From: Chloroflexota bacterium
GTDB lineage: Bacteria > Chloroflexota > Anaerolineae > Anaerolineales > Anaerolineaceae
NCBI GenBank assembly: GCA_029556265.1
Contig: JAKQFH010000026.1
Coordinates: 1-64,000 of the forward strand
Direction of reading: 5' to 3'
DNA length: 64,000 nucleotides
A program made the position numbers and the translations under genes. Below the pieces are notes generated by a model that saw only the letters and a program-made list of their open reading frames with translations, was not told the DNA's origin and ran no database searches. Positions 27,874-36,602 of this stretch are shown piece after piece (the stretch's first letter is position 1; the number at the start of each line of letters is the position of its first letter).

Positions 27874-28800
27874 TTACTCCTGACTGGAAAGCTGATTGAC
27901 GATTTCCTTTAAGTCTTCCGGCAGCTGCGCCTGAAATTCCGTCAAGGTTTTTTCTCCCGGCAGGATAATTTTCAGTTTCGCGGCATGCAAAAAGAACCGC
28001 CCCAAGGGCAGTGAAGGTTTTCGCCTGCCGTATACCCGGTCGCCGACAACCGGGCAGCCGAGATATGCCATGTGCACGCGAATCTGGTGTGTGCGCCCGG
28101 TGAGCGGATGCACTTCCAGCAGGTCGTGCTCACGAAAGCTTTGTCGGGTGTGATACTCGGTCACCGCGGCGCGCCCTTTGCCCTCATACACGACCGCCAT
28201 GCGCTGTCTGAAGTTCGGGTCCCTTCCGATGCTGGCTTCTATCCTTCCGCTGGGTGTCGGCGGATGTCCGTCCACCAACGCCAGGTAATGCTTCTCGGTT
28301 TTTCGGGATTTGAACTGACGCACCAGCCAGGTGTACGCGCTTTGGGTGCGGGCAAGCACCAACACGCCGGAGGTTTCTTTATCCAAACGGTGCACCACGC
28401 CGGGGCGTTCAGGCTCACCCACCAGGCGGATTTCCGGCCAGCGATAAAGGGCAGCGTTGACGATGGTGCCGGTTTTGTGCCCCGCGCCCGGATGGACGAT
28501 AACGCCAGCCGGCTTATTAATTACAACCGTATTCTCATCCTGGTAGATTACCTCCAGAGGCAGGTTTTCCGCGAGGATGGCTTCTTCTGGGGCTGTCGGC
28601 AGTTGAACGCGGACGTTTTGGCCGGCAGTCAGCCTCATAGCGGGCTTCAGACAGACCTGACCGTCCACCCACACATTGCCCGCGCCAATGAGTTCCTGCA
28701 GCTGGGAACGGGAATAATCCCGGACAACTTCCGCCAGAAATTTGTCCAGCCGTTCCGGCTCGGTCTTCTCATTCATAAACTCCCGAAGTTCGGTTTTCAT
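27874..28800 (-). CDS. rluD: RluD-type 23S rRNA pseudouridine synthase
   Basis: 308 aa. An S4 RNA-binding domain occupies about 20-80 (ERLDKFLAEV, GAGNVWVDGQV). The catalytic domain has HRLDKETSGVLVLART with the active Asp, followed by HPLTGRTHQIRVH and LGCPVVGDRVYG. It isomerises uridines in 23S rRNA, usually in helix 69. An in-frame ATG at 28776 is an alternative start. The gene sits between lspA and ltaE with very short gaps, an arrangement common for lspA-rluD. Confidence 0.93.
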   Translation of the reverse strand: MKTELREFMNEKTEPERLDKFLAEVVRDYSRSQLQELIGAGNVWVDGQVCLKPAMRLTAGQNVRVQLPTAPEEAILAENLPLEVIYQDENTVVINKPAGVIVHPGAGHKTGTIVNAALYRWPEIRLVGEPERPGVVHRLDKETSGVLVLARTQSAYTWLVRQFKSRKTEKHYLALVDGHPPTPSGRIEASIGRDPNFRQRMAVVYEGKGRAAVTEYHTRQSFREHDLLEVHPLTGRTHQIRVHMAYLGCPVVGDRVYGRRKPSLPLGRFFLHAAKLKIILPGEKTLTEFQAQLPEDLKEIVNQLSSQE

Positions 28801-28812
28801 AAGCGCCCGCTC

Positions 28813-29334
28813 TTAATCCTCCGGCGGATGCTGTTCCAGACCCGCTTCTTTCAAATGCCGCGCGCGCGAATTTTTGTCCTCAAGCAGCAGCGCGAGAATC
28901 AACAAGCCTACCCCAACGGTAACGCACGAATCCGCGAGATTAAACACCGGAAAACGGCCGACACCGATAAAATCCAGCACATAACCCAGGCGGAATCGGT
29001 CAATTAAATTCCCAACCGCGCCGCCGAGCATAATCGCCAGGCAGACCCGCACGAACTTTTGCGCGTAGGGGATAGTTTGGTAATACCCGAGAATGAACAG
29101 GATGATGGCGGAGGTCAGGACTTTCAAAACAGTATTCGCGTTCTGGAAAATCCCAAAAGCAGCGCCGGTATTCTGCCAATTAACGATCCGAAAAAAATCC
29201 GAAGGCGGAAAAGGCAGCCATTCCTGACCAAATGCCAGCTGCCGCTGAATGAACAGTTTGGACGCCTGGTCCGCGGCAATTACCAGCAAGGCAACACCAA
29301 GCAGCAGCAGATTGGCTTTAAGTTTGTTTTTCAA
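28813..29334 (-). CDS. lspA: Lipoprotein signal peptidase (signal peptidase II)
   Basis: 173 aa with four membrane segments. DQASKLFIQ near residue 22, GNLIDRFRLGYVLDFI (about 107-122) and FNLADSCVTVGV (about 131-142) are the family boxes. The aspartates in VLDF and LADS are the catalytic pair. It removes signal peptides from diacylglyceryl-modified prolipoproteins in the membrane. The gene follows ileS by 17 bp on the same strand, the classical ileS-lspA order. The acidic C-terminal tail (EDKNSRARHLK onwards) is cytosolic and unremarkable. Confidence 0.95.
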   Translation of the reverse strand: MKNKLKANLLLLGVALLVIAADQASKLFIQRQLAFGQEWLPFPPSDFFRIVNWQNTGAAFGIFQNANTVLKVLTSAIILFILGYYQTIPYAQKFVRVCLAIMLGGAVGNLIDRFRLGYVLDFIGVGRFPVFNLADSCVTVGVGLLILALLLEDKNSRARHLKEAGLEQHPPED

Positions 29335-29351
29335 TTTCGAATACCTTCTCT

Positions 29352-32300
29352 CTATCTGGCTTTTTGGATGCGCAGCGTGAGCTGTTCGCTGTCAAAACTG
29401 TCGCTGGCGGTCATCCATGGGCCGTCCTCGTCCAGATTCTCTAATTCCAAGGCCAGGGTTTCAGCCTTGATAATATCCGCGCTGGCTTGAACTGCTTCTG
29501 TAAGCAGCGGCGTGGCGCTGTAATGCACCCGAATACGGTCAGCAATGTCCAATCCGCTGTCTTTGCGTAAGGTTTGCACGCGCCGGATAAATTCCCGCGC
29601 CAGACCTTCGTAAATCAGCTCTTGCGTCAGGTCAATATCCAGGGCTGCCAGGTATGGTCCATCCGAAGCCACTTCCAGCCCTTCCCGCGCCGAGGTGTGC
29701 ACCTCCACCTCATCCGGTTGAATCTCATAATACTTCCCGACCACCTGCACCACCAGATTGATGCCGTCCAACAATTTTTGGGCGCTCTCCTGAACAGGCA
29801 GTTCCAGGATTGCCTCACGAATTTGCGGGAAAAGGTGCTTATACTTCTGCCCGAGCTGTTTCGGCAGGGGATTTATGCGGTAGTCGACCGCCTCGCCCGC
29901 CCCGCTGAGCAAACGCACATTCTTGACGTTCAGTTCTTCCAGGAGCACGTCCCTGAAGCGCTCAACCAGCTCGGCGTCTTCCGCCGAACCGACCGCGAAC
30001 GCAACTTCAGAAAGCGGTTGGCGCACTTTGACGTTGGATTTATTGCGCGCGGAATGCCCCAGAGAAGCCAGACGCATCACCAGCGCCATATCGCGGTTTA
30101 GTTTCTCGTTGATGCGCTCCGGGTCTGGCTTGGGCCACTCAATCAGATGGACCGATACCGGGGCGTCTTTATTCACGCTGCGCACCAGGTTCTGATAGAG
30201 CTCTTCTGCCATGAACGGCATGGTGGGCGCCAACAGGCTGGCAAGCGTGGTGAGCGCGGTGTAGAGCACCTCGTACGCGGCGGCCTTATCCCCATCCGAT
30301 TCGCTCTTCCAGAAGCGCCGGCGAGAGCGCCGCAGATACCAGTTGGAAAGCTGATCCACGAAGCCCTCAATCGGTCGGGTCGCGCCGAGGACGTCGTAGG
30401 CTTCGTAGGCGGCTGTCACGTCGCGCACCAGCGCGTTCAGTGAGGAAAGCAGCCAATAATCCATCTGACTGTACTGCGGGATAACATCCATATCCGGCTT
30501 CCATTTGTCCAGGTTGGCATACGTGACAAAAAACGAATAGGTGTTCCACAATGTCAGGCTAAAAGTGCGCAGGACCTCGCCAACCAGGTCGGAGCTGAAG
30601 CGGCGCTCGTTTCCGGGAGGGCTGGAGGTATAGAGGTACCAGCGGACCGCGTCCGCGCCGTGCTGATTAATGACTTCCCAGGGGTCCACGACATTCCCGC
30701 GGGATTTGGACATTTTCAGCCCTTCGCCGTCGAGGATGAGTCCAAGGCAAATCACGTTCTTATAGCAGATACTGTCAAAAACCAGCGCGCTGACAGCCAA
30801 GAGGGAATAGAACCAGCCCCGGGTTTGGTCAACAGCTTCGCAGATGAAATCCGCGGGGAATTGCTGCTTAAATTCTTCAACGTTTTCGAAAGGATAATGC
30901 CACTGCGCCACGGGCATCGCGCCGGAATCAAACCAGACGTCAATCAATTCTTTGACGCGGCGCATGGTGCCCTGCCCGCAGTCCGGGCAGCTGAACTGAA
31001 CGCCGTCAATGAAGGGTCGGTGCAAATCCATTTTTGACAGATCGCGCCCAGATAGCTCACTCAACTCCGCGACTGAGCCCACGCAGCGCTGCTTATGACA
31101 GTGTGAACACTCCCAGACGGGCAAAGGAGTGCCCCAGTACCGGTCGCGTCCTAATGCCCAGTCAATGTTGTTCTCCAGCCAGTTGCCAAAGCGTCCATTT
31201 TTTATGTGCTCCGGAACCCAGCTAATCTCCTGGTTCAGCTGCACCAGGCGTTCTTTGATTCGGCTGGTGCGGATAAACCAGGTCGGGCGCGCGAAATATA
31301 ACAACGGCGTGCTGCAGCGCCAGCAAAATGGATAAGTGTGGGTATAGCGGGAGGCCTTGAACAGCAGCCCGCGTTTATCGAGATCCTCGATAATCTCGGG
31401 GTCTGCCTCTTTCACGAAGACGCCAGCCCAAGGCGAGACTTCCCTTCGGAATTTGCCATCATCATCGATGGTCATCAGCACCGGCAGGTCGTACTCTTTT
31501 GCCACTGCCATATCATCCGCGCCAAACGCCGGTGCCATATGCACCAAACCCGTGCCGTCTGAGGTAGTAACAAATTCAGCGTTAACCACGGTATACGCGG
31601 GTTTATCGGTGGGAAGGAAGGTAAACAGTGGGGCGTAGCGCTTGCCATTCAAGGCGCGCCCCTTGAAAGTTTTATGAATTTTCACGGGCGTATCGCCAAA
31701 CACGGCCCCGATGAGTTCCTTTGCCAAAATCAGGCGTTCGCCGCTCAACCCGTCCGCGCGGGAAACCAACGCGTATTCCACATCCGGGTGCGCTGCCACC
31801 GCCACATTACCAGGGAGCGTCCAGGGTGTTGTTGTCCAGACCAGCAGGTAGGTTTCGGGCTCATCCACCAGCGGAAAGCGCACAAACACAGACGGGTCCT
31901 CGGTATCCCGATAGCCCTGAGCCACCTCATGGTCCGAAAGCGGCGTGCCGCAGCGCGGGCAGTACGGGACGACTTTGAAGCCCTGGTAGAGCAAATCTTT
32001 GTCCCAGATGGTCTTCAGCAGCCACCACACCGATTCGATATATTCATTCCGAAAAGTGACATACGCCCGGTCCAGGTCTACCCAGTAGCCAATCCTTTCC
32101 GTCAGCCGCTCCCAATCCTGAATGCGTTCGAAAGCGGATTCGCGGCAGAGCGCGTTGAATTTTTCAATGCCGTAGGTTTCAATTTGGGATTTGTTGGTAA
32201 AACCGAGCTTCTTTTCCACCTCAATTTCCACAGGCAGCCCATGCGTATCCCAGCCGCCGCGGCGGTCCACGTAATACCCGTTCATGGTTTTATAACGCGG

Positions 32301-32504
32301 GAACATGTCTTTAAAGACTCGCGCCAGCACGTGGTGAATGCCCGGCTTGCCATTGGCGGTCGGCGGACCCTCAAAAAAGACATAAGGCGGGCGGTCTTTG
32401 CGCTCATCAGATGACTTTTCGAACACCGCGTTCATTTTCCAGAAGCGCAGGATGCCATCTTCGAGGACCTTGACATTCAATTTTGGCGAAACGCTGTTAA
32501 ACAT
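29352..32504 (-). CDS. ileS: Isoleucyl-tRNA synthetase
   Basis: 1050 aa from the minus-strand ATG at 32504, which has GGAGGAG directly upstream; the longer frame to 32546 would run through the leader terminator. Class I signatures are present: the HIGH-type motif in GKPGIHHVLA (about 50) and KMSKS in GLKMSKSRGNVVDP (about 600). The editing domain CP1 and tRNA-binding C-terminus follow. The length fits the longer, eukaryote-like IleRS type, which is often less sensitive to mupirocin; that assignment is by length only. Expression is controlled by the T-box leader upstream. Confidence 0.95.
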   Translation of the reverse strand: MFNSVSPKLNVKVLEDGILRFWKMNAVFEKSSDERKDRPPYVFFEGPPTANGKPGIHHVLARVFKDMFPRYKTMNGYYVDRRGGWDTHGLPVEIEVEKKLGFTNKSQIETYGIEKFNALCRESAFERIQDWERLTERIGYWVDLDRAYVTFRNEYIESVWWLLKTIWDKDLLYQGFKVVPYCPRCGTPLSDHEVAQGYRDTEDPSVFVRFPLVDEPETYLLVWTTTPWTLPGNVAVAAHPDVEYALVSRADGLSGERLILAKELIGAVFGDTPVKIHKTFKGRALNGKRYAPLFTFLPTDKPAYTVVNAEFVTTSDGTGLVHMAPAFGADDMAVAKEYDLPVLMTIDDDGKFRREVSPWAGVFVKEADPEIIEDLDKRGLLFKASRYTHTYPFCWRCSTPLLYFARPTWFIRTSRIKERLVQLNQEISWVPEHIKNGRFGNWLENNIDWALGRDRYWGTPLPVWECSHCHKQRCVGSVAELSELSGRDLSKMDLHRPFIDGVQFSCPDCGQGTMRRVKELIDVWFDSGAMPVAQWHYPFENVEEFKQQFPADFICEAVDQTRGWFYSLLAVSALVFDSICYKNVICLGLILDGEGLKMSKSRGNVVDPWEVINQHGADAVRWYLYTSSPPGNERRFSSDLVGEVLRTFSLTLWNTYSFFVTYANLDKWKPDMDVIPQYSQMDYWLLSSLNALVRDVTAAYEAYDVLGATRPIEGFVDQLSNWYLRRSRRRFWKSESDGDKAAAYEVLYTALTTLASLLAPTMPFMAEELYQNLVRSVNKDAPVSVHLIEWPKPDPERINEKLNRDMALVMRLASLGHSARNKSNVKVRQPLSEVAFAVGSAEDAELVERFRDVLLEELNVKNVRLLSGAGEAVDYRINPLPKQLGQKYKHLFPQIREAILELPVQESAQKLLDGINLVVQVVGKYYEIQPDEVEVHTSAREGLEVASDGPYLAALDIDLTQELIYEGLAREFIRRVQTLRKDSGLDIADRIRVHYSATPLLTEAVQASADIIKAETLALELENLDEDGPWMTASDSFDSEQLTLRIQKAR

Positions 32505-32514
32505 ACTCCTCCAA

Positions 32515-32544
32515 CAAAAAGCTCGTCCCTTCTCAGGGACGAGC
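32515..32544 (-). terminator. T-box regulated terminator
   Basis: Perfect 10-bp stem: GCTCGTCCCT with AGGGACGAGC, a TGAG/CTCA loop, then a T-run on the minus strand at 32515-32520. It lies just before the ileS ribosome site. Confidence 0.92.
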
Positions 32545-32782
32545 AAAAACTCGCGGTACCACCCTGGTTCCCGGGGAACCCGGGCAACTCAGCAGTTTTG
32601 CCCATGCGGACAAACCCAACCGCTTCTAACGCTGCAGTGCTGCGGCTCCCCTACTGACCAGGTGGCGTTCAGTTCGCGGCTCCGGAGGGATTTTCTGCCC
32701 GATGTTCCGCCCCGGCTTACACCATCCCGGGTTCGCTGACGGATTAATCCGGCTTACTCGTTTCCATCAATGCCTTTAACAA
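32515..32782 (-). promoter_or_regulatory. T-box riboswitch leader of ileS
   Basis: The minus-strand leader carries the T-box GGTGGTACCGCG (32552-32563) followed by a terminator hairpin. Further upstream is a Stem I-like region with the distal-loop phrase GGTGTAAGCC. Two ATC isoleucine triplets lie where a specifier codon is expected: one in GAAAATCCC (32689-32691) and one in GAACATCGG (32701-32703). Uncharged tRNA-Ile should stabilise the antiterminator and permit ileS transcription. The start at about 32782 is inferred from the promoter. Confidence 0.9.
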
Positions 32783-32788
32783 AATGAA

Positions 32789-32817
32789 ATTATCCCATAA
32801 ACTTTGATTCAGGTCAA
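32789..32817 (-). promoter_or_regulatory. Sigma-70 type promoter of ileS
   Basis: On the minus strand TTGACC (32812-32817), a 17-bp spacer, and GATAAT (32789-32794). It is near consensus and correctly placed before the T-box leader. Confidence 0.8.
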
Positions 32818-33030
32818 CTCTTTGAATGGGTTCAATACATGGGAGACGATTAGTCTCATCCCCAGGTTTCAGGATGTTTTTCTTTGCCAGCTGGTAAAAT
32901 TGTTTTTGCAGGTATATCTGCCGCATTGGGGTTTCTCCTTTTTGGGTTTGATCATCTCCAGGATGACCCCAATGTGCTTTTTTGTAAAGCCTCTTCGTCT
33001 CATATGTATCTGAACTTGCTCACTCTTCCG

Positions 33031-33079
33031 CATTAGTTCACCCAAAATGTTACTGAAATGCCATCGTTAGGTCAAATGA
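33031..33079 (+). repeat. 49-bp direct repeat, copy 1
   Basis: Begins CATTAGTTCAC and ends AGGTCAAATGA. It matches 33265-33313 at 45 of 49 positions by eye. The copies flank a transposase fragment and are 234 bp apart start to start. Confidence 0.85.
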
Positions 33080-33098
33080 AAATGTTACCGAGGCACCG

Positions 33099-33290
33099 AT
33101 GGCAGAAACGGATCCAATGACGGTTAGTGAACAACGGAAGTATATTCACAAAATCCGGGGGCGCTATCGAGACAGCACAAGGCAAGAAAAAAGCTTGCTG
33201 TTGGATGAAGCTGTGAAAGTCACCGGCTTGCATCGCAAATCCATTGTGCGTATTCTGAACGGCACATTAGTTCACGAAAAATCTTACTGA
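33099..33290 (+). pseudogene. Transposase N-terminal fragment (integrase-type IS remnant)
   Basis: 63 aa that read as the start of an integrase-core (IS481/ISNCY-like) transposase: SEQRKYIHKIRGRYRDS then EAVKVTGLHRKSIVRIL, a helix-turn-helix. The frame stops right where the second 49-bp repeat begins, and no catalytic DDE domain follows. It is therefore a truncated remnant rather than an active element. Family assignment is from general resemblance. Confidence 0.7.
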
Positions 33291-33313
33291 AATGCCATCG
33301 TCAGGTCAAATGA
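33265..33313 (+). repeat. 49-bp direct repeat, copy 2
   Basis: Second copy of the repeat at 33031. It overlaps the 3' end of the transposase fragment and supplies its stop codon. Confidence 0.85.
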
Positions 33314-33751
33314 GGACACAGCAGTGCACAATGACCAAAGGCATCTCCCGCTTGGATTCCCAGGAGTTGAGACGAAGCAGCCCGAAAGCTAGCCGACCCG
33401 CGCGAACTCACCACAAGTTTGACCCTCTCGGTTTAGCGGTTAAGCACCGCGCGCCCGGTGAGGGGCAGGCGCTTCTATTCGACAGGTGGTCAGGCATCTA
33501 CCGCGCGTGCAGCTCTGCTGGGGTTGAGAATCCTCAACATTCCGAAAGCTGGATTTCAGAGGCTTTGCCTCCTTTTATCGCGAAGAAGAATTAGGCCGCC
33601 CGGGTTACGCCAAACATCCCATTCAGTCTGAAGGCATATCCCTCGTCTGCCGAGCGTCAACCTGAGGCGCGCTCCCTTCTGGAATAACGCCAATCCTCTC
33701 AGCGGGGGGCGCAGCGCGTGAAATTTTCAGCTTATCGTAAAAAAAAGAATC
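33314..33751. other. Non-coding gap between IS remnant and tRNA-His
   Basis: About 440 bp in which I see no supported gene. A 100-residue frame at 33292-33594 has atypical composition, starts inside the repeat and shows no family pattern, so it is probably noise. This may be decayed insertion-element DNA. Confidence 0.45.
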
Positions 33752-33773
33752 AAAAACACCCCAGACGGGGTGT
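33752..33773 (-). terminator. Terminator of the tRNA-His/hisS unit
   Basis: Minus strand ACACCCC, loop GTCT, GGGGTGT followed by TTTTT. It starts just 3 bases past the tRNA 3' end. Confidence 0.9.
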
Positions 33774-33776
33774 CTG

Positions 33777-33849
33777 GGTGCCTGGACGGTTTCGAACCCT
33801 CAACCTCCTCATCCACAGTGAGGCGCTCTGCCGTTGAGCTACAGGCACC
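33777..33849 (-). tRNA. tRNA-His (GTG)
   Basis: Cloverleaf on the minus strand: acceptor GTGCCTG with CAGGCAC, D stem GCTC/GAGC, anticodon stem CCTCA/TGAGG with loop CTGTGGA (anticodon GTG), T loop TTCGAAA. An encoded extra G at position -1 opposite C73 is the mark of tRNA-His. The T stem (GAGGG/CCGTC) has one G-G mismatch. The genome encodes CCA only in part (C73 is followed by CA). It lies next to hisS on the same strand. Confidence 0.9.
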
Positions 33850-33876
33850 ATATAGGCGCTCATTCTATCACAGCGT

Positions 33877-35151
33877 TTACCGCTCTGCAAGCATTGCCGC
33901 GATTTGTTTTTCCAGCTCAGCCGCCGGCACAACGCGCTGACTGCGGGCAAGCAGGTCTTTCACGACCACTTCACTCCGCGCGATTTCATCAGGTCCAATC
34001 ACCAGCGCGGCGCGCGCGCCAAGGCGGTCGGCGTACTTCAGCTGTTTGGCAAGTTTTTCAGCGCCGGGGTATGCCACAACCCTAAAGCCTGCGGCGCGCA
34101 GGCGCGCCGCGGACTGGCTGGAAGCAGCCTGACAGCTTTCATCAAAGACCGAGATAAAAACAGTTTCAGATGCCGCCCGCATTTCCGGAATCAACCCGAG
34201 CGATTCCAGAAGGAGCAAGACCACCACATCCCCCATCGCGAATCCCACCCCAGGCAGCGGGCTGCCACCCACCTCCGCCACCAGATTGGCGTAATGCCCG
34301 CCTCCCAGGATTGCTCTGAAGTTCCCGGCTGTGTCACGCGCTTCAAATACTGTGCCGGTATAGTAATCCAGGCCGCGAATGATCTTGGGTTCGTAAGCGG
34401 TATACTCCCGCACACCCAGGGCGTCCAGCCCGGCAAAGAGCGCCTTCAGGTCGTCAGATTGCTGCCAAAGCTCACAATCATCCAACAGCGACCTCAGCGC
34501 AACCAGCTGCTGCGGGTTCACGCCCAACGCCCGCGTGTTTGCGTCCCATACATCCGGAGGCTGCTTATCAATCCGGTCAATCATCCTCAGTACAGCCGGC
34601 TTCAAGTCCGCGGGAATGCCAATCCGGGAAAGCTGCGCGTCCATCAGCCGGCGGTCATTGATCAGGATTTTTACCTGGTCCGGACGGACGCCCACGCTCC
34701 GAAAGAACTCAGCCGCGACGGCAATGAGTTCCGCGTCCGCGGCGACCTCGTCCGACCCGATAAGGTCTATGTTCCACTGATAAAACTCCCGGGTGCGCCC
34801 TTTCTGGGGGCGTTCGTAGCGCCAGAAGGGGCCAAAGGACCACCACCGGCAGGGGAATATCAGTTCGTTTTGTTTGGACGCTATCATGCGCGCCAAAGTT
34901 GGGGTAAGTTCGGGCCTCAGGGCGATGTTCTCACCGCTGCGGTCCGGGAAGACAAACGCCTGGTCCTTCACCAGCTCCTCGCCGGATTTGGCAGCGTACA
35001 GGTCAATCGTTTCCAGACAGGGTCCCTCATATTCCTGATAGCCAAACGCGGTTGAAACCTCCTGAATCCGGGTTATCAGCCAGCGGCGGACAGCCATCTC
35101 ATCCGGGTAAAAGTCGCGGGTGCCTTTGACGCTTCTAATAATCTTATCCAT
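33877..35151 (-). CDS. hisS: Histidyl-tRNA synthetase
   Basis: 424 aa, class II synthetase. VKGTRDFYPDE opens the protein, motif 2 is in WSFGPFWRYERPQKGRTREFYQ (about 105-126, read in part), and the histidine-specific GLDYYTGTVFEA is at about 270. Motif 3 lies near GGGHYANLVAEVGG and GVGFAMGD. The C-terminal anticodon-binding domain runs from about 330. It charges tRNA-His, whose gene lies 28 bp downstream on the same strand, so the two may share a transcript. The divergent gene starts 90 bp away; no clear promoter was resolved in that gap. Confidence 0.95.
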   Translation of the reverse strand: MDKIIRSVKGTRDFYPDEMAVRRWLITRIQEVSTAFGYQEYEGPCLETIDLYAAKSGEELVKDQAFVFPDRSGENIALRPELTPTLARMIASKQNELIFPCRWWSFGPFWRYERPQKGRTREFYQWNIDLIGSDEVAADAELIAVAAEFFRSVGVRPDQVKILINDRRLMDAQLSRIGIPADLKPAVLRMIDRIDKQPPDVWDANTRALGVNPQQLVALRSLLDDCELWQQSDDLKALFAGLDALGVREYTAYEPKIIRGLDYYTGTVFEARDTAGNFRAILGGGHYANLVAEVGGSPLPGVGFAMGDVVVLLLLESLGLIPEMRAASETVFISVFDESCQAASSQSAARLRAAGFRVVAYPGAEKLAKQLKYADRLGARAALVIGPDEIARSEVVVKDLLARSQRVVPAAELEKQIAAMLAER

Positions 35152-35241
35152 TTTCGATCCTTTTAAGAATGTGAGTAAAGTATATCACGGGCAAAATAGG
35201 GTAAAATTGAAGGACAAACGGGTCTTAATTAAGGAAAAGCT

Positions 35242-35616
35242 ATGAAAATCAGCCAAATTTTGGAAATCTCCGAAGGAACAATGCTTACCCCAAATGCTGA
35301 TCTGGACACAGATATTCTTGGTGGTTTCGCAGGTGATTTGATGAGCGATGTTCTGGCAAGCATCCAACCGGAATCCGTTCTCATCACCGGGTTGAGCAAT
35401 CCCCAGGTCATTCGCACCGCTCTCATTGCCGATGTGCGCGTGGTCATTTTCGCGCGCGGCAAGCAGCCCGCGCCAGAAACCATCAAGCTGGCTGTCGAAG
35501 AGAGATTACCCGTGATAACGTCTGAGCTCGGTCTCTATGAGATCAGCGGAAGGTTACTGCAAAACGGTTTGCCAAGCTTTGAAAAACGCATGCTGCACGC
35601 CTTTGACCGCGACTGA
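35242..35616 (+). CDS. DRTGG-domain regulatory protein
   Basis: 124 aa. The sequence VLITGLSNPQVIRTALIADVRVVIFARG and PVITSELGLYEISGRL fits the DRTGG family (a ligand-binding fold also found in phosphotransacetylase and next to CBS domains). No catalytic residues are evident. It opens a four-gene set (DRTGG, CBS-HATPase, DRTGG, PHP) that precedes hydrogenase genes, an arrangement known from hydrogenase loci of fermentative anaerobes. Its role is presumably regulatory. A ribosome site, AAGGAAAAG, is present. Confidence 0.75.
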   Translation: MKISQILEISEGTMLTPNADLDTDILGGFAGDLMSDVLASIQPESVLITGLSNPQVIRTALIADVRVVIFARGKQPAPETIKLAVEERLPVITSELGLYEISGRLLQNGLPSFEKRMLHAFDRD

Positions 35617-35627
35617 GCGTACGAACT

Positions 35628-36590
35628 ATGGTTCCCGATAAACAACCGATAACTGATGATGCCGCCGGAAAAATCACGCGCGTGGAAGAGCTCGCATACG
35701 AGCTCAGCGTTGGCGAGGTGATGACAAAAAAGGTGTTTACATTGCGTCCGGATCAGACCATGCGTGAAGCGCTGGACGACATTAAAAAACACAGGATTTC
35801 AGGCGCGCCAGTCGCGGTGGATGGGAACCTGCTCGGCATTCTCTCCATTGAGGATTTAATCCGCTCCCTGCGCGATGGGCGCATCGATTTAACGGTCGCG
35901 GATTATATGACCACCAACGTCATCACTGCCAGAAAAGAAGACCAGGTTGTCGAAGCCCTCAAGCTGTTCGTGAAGTCAAATGTTGGCCGGCTGCCCGTGC
36001 TGGATAGCAGCGGCGTGCTCGTCGGCGTCCTGACCAAGGGCGATATCACTGACGGCCTGCTGAAAGCTCTGCAAACCGATTACGAAGCCGAAGAGTTGAT
36101 ACGCTACCGCGCGTCTCACTTATTTGAGGATATCGTCTCAGACCGCAGCACGCTCACCCTGCGCTATTCTGTGAAAAAAGATGATTTTTCGCGCGGAGGG
36201 GCGGCTTCCAACAACATCAAAAAGGCGCTCTTACGACTCGGCGCCACGCCGCAAATTGCCCGGAGATGCGGCATCGCCGTATACGAAGCTGAGATTAACC
36301 TCATCATCCACACAAATCACGGGGGCATGCTGCGGGTTGAAATTGAAAAGGACCGAATTACCGTGGAAGCTTATGATGATGGACCTGGAATCCCTGATAT
36401 TACCCTCGCGATGCAGCCCGGTTACTCCACCGCCTCCCAGGCAATCCGTGAGAAGGGCTTCGGCGCTGGGATGGGCCTGGTCAACATCAAAAGCTGCGTT
36501 GACGAGATGAACCTCACCTCCTCGCCCGAACGCGGAACCAGTTTGTTCATGGTCATGCACCTCGAGAAAACCAGACATACTTCCATTTAA
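35628..36590 (+). CDS. CBS-pair protein fused to a serine-kinase-like HATPase domain
   Basis: 320 aa. Two CBS motifs (about 27-80 and 90-150: VGEVMTKKVFTL, VADYMTTNVITA) should bind an adenine nucleotide. From about 180 a GHKL ATPase of the RsbW/anti-sigma type follows, with N box (AVYEAEINLIIH), G1 (YDDGPGIPD) and G2 (FGAGMGLVNI). This suggests a kinase or phosphatase switched by nucleotide or redox state. It lies 12 bp after the DRTGG gene. A partner anti-sigma antagonist is not visible. Function is inferred from domain content. Confidence 0.85.
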   Translation: MVPDKQPITDDAAGKITRVEELAYELSVGEVMTKKVFTLRPDQTMREALDDIKKHRISGAPVAVDGNLLGILSIEDLIRSLRDGRIDLTVADYMTTNVITARKEDQVVEALKLFVKSNVGRLPVLDSSGVLVGVLTKGDITDGLLKALQTDYEAEELIRYRASHLFEDIVSDRSTLTLRYSVKKDDFSRGGAASNNIKKALLRLGATPQIARRCGIAVYEAEINLIIHTNHGGMLRVEIEKDRITVEAYDDGPGIPDITLAMQPGYSTASQAIREKGFGAGMGLVNIKSCVDEMNLTSSPERGTSLFMVMHLEKTRHTSI

Positions 36591-36602
36591 GAGTTAACCG
36601 TT

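Noticed and set aside
32744-32926. 60-residue minus-strand frame upstream of ileS
   Set aside because: It covers the ileS promoter and the start of the T-box leader and shows no family pattern.
33292-33594. 100-residue plus-strand frame after the transposase fragment
   Set aside because: It starts inside the 49-bp repeat, has no ribosome site, and its composition is unlike the coding genes.
35152-35241. Divergent promoters between hisS and the DRTGG gene
   Set aside because: TATACT (minus) and TAAAAT (plus) occur, but neither has a -35 at the right distance.
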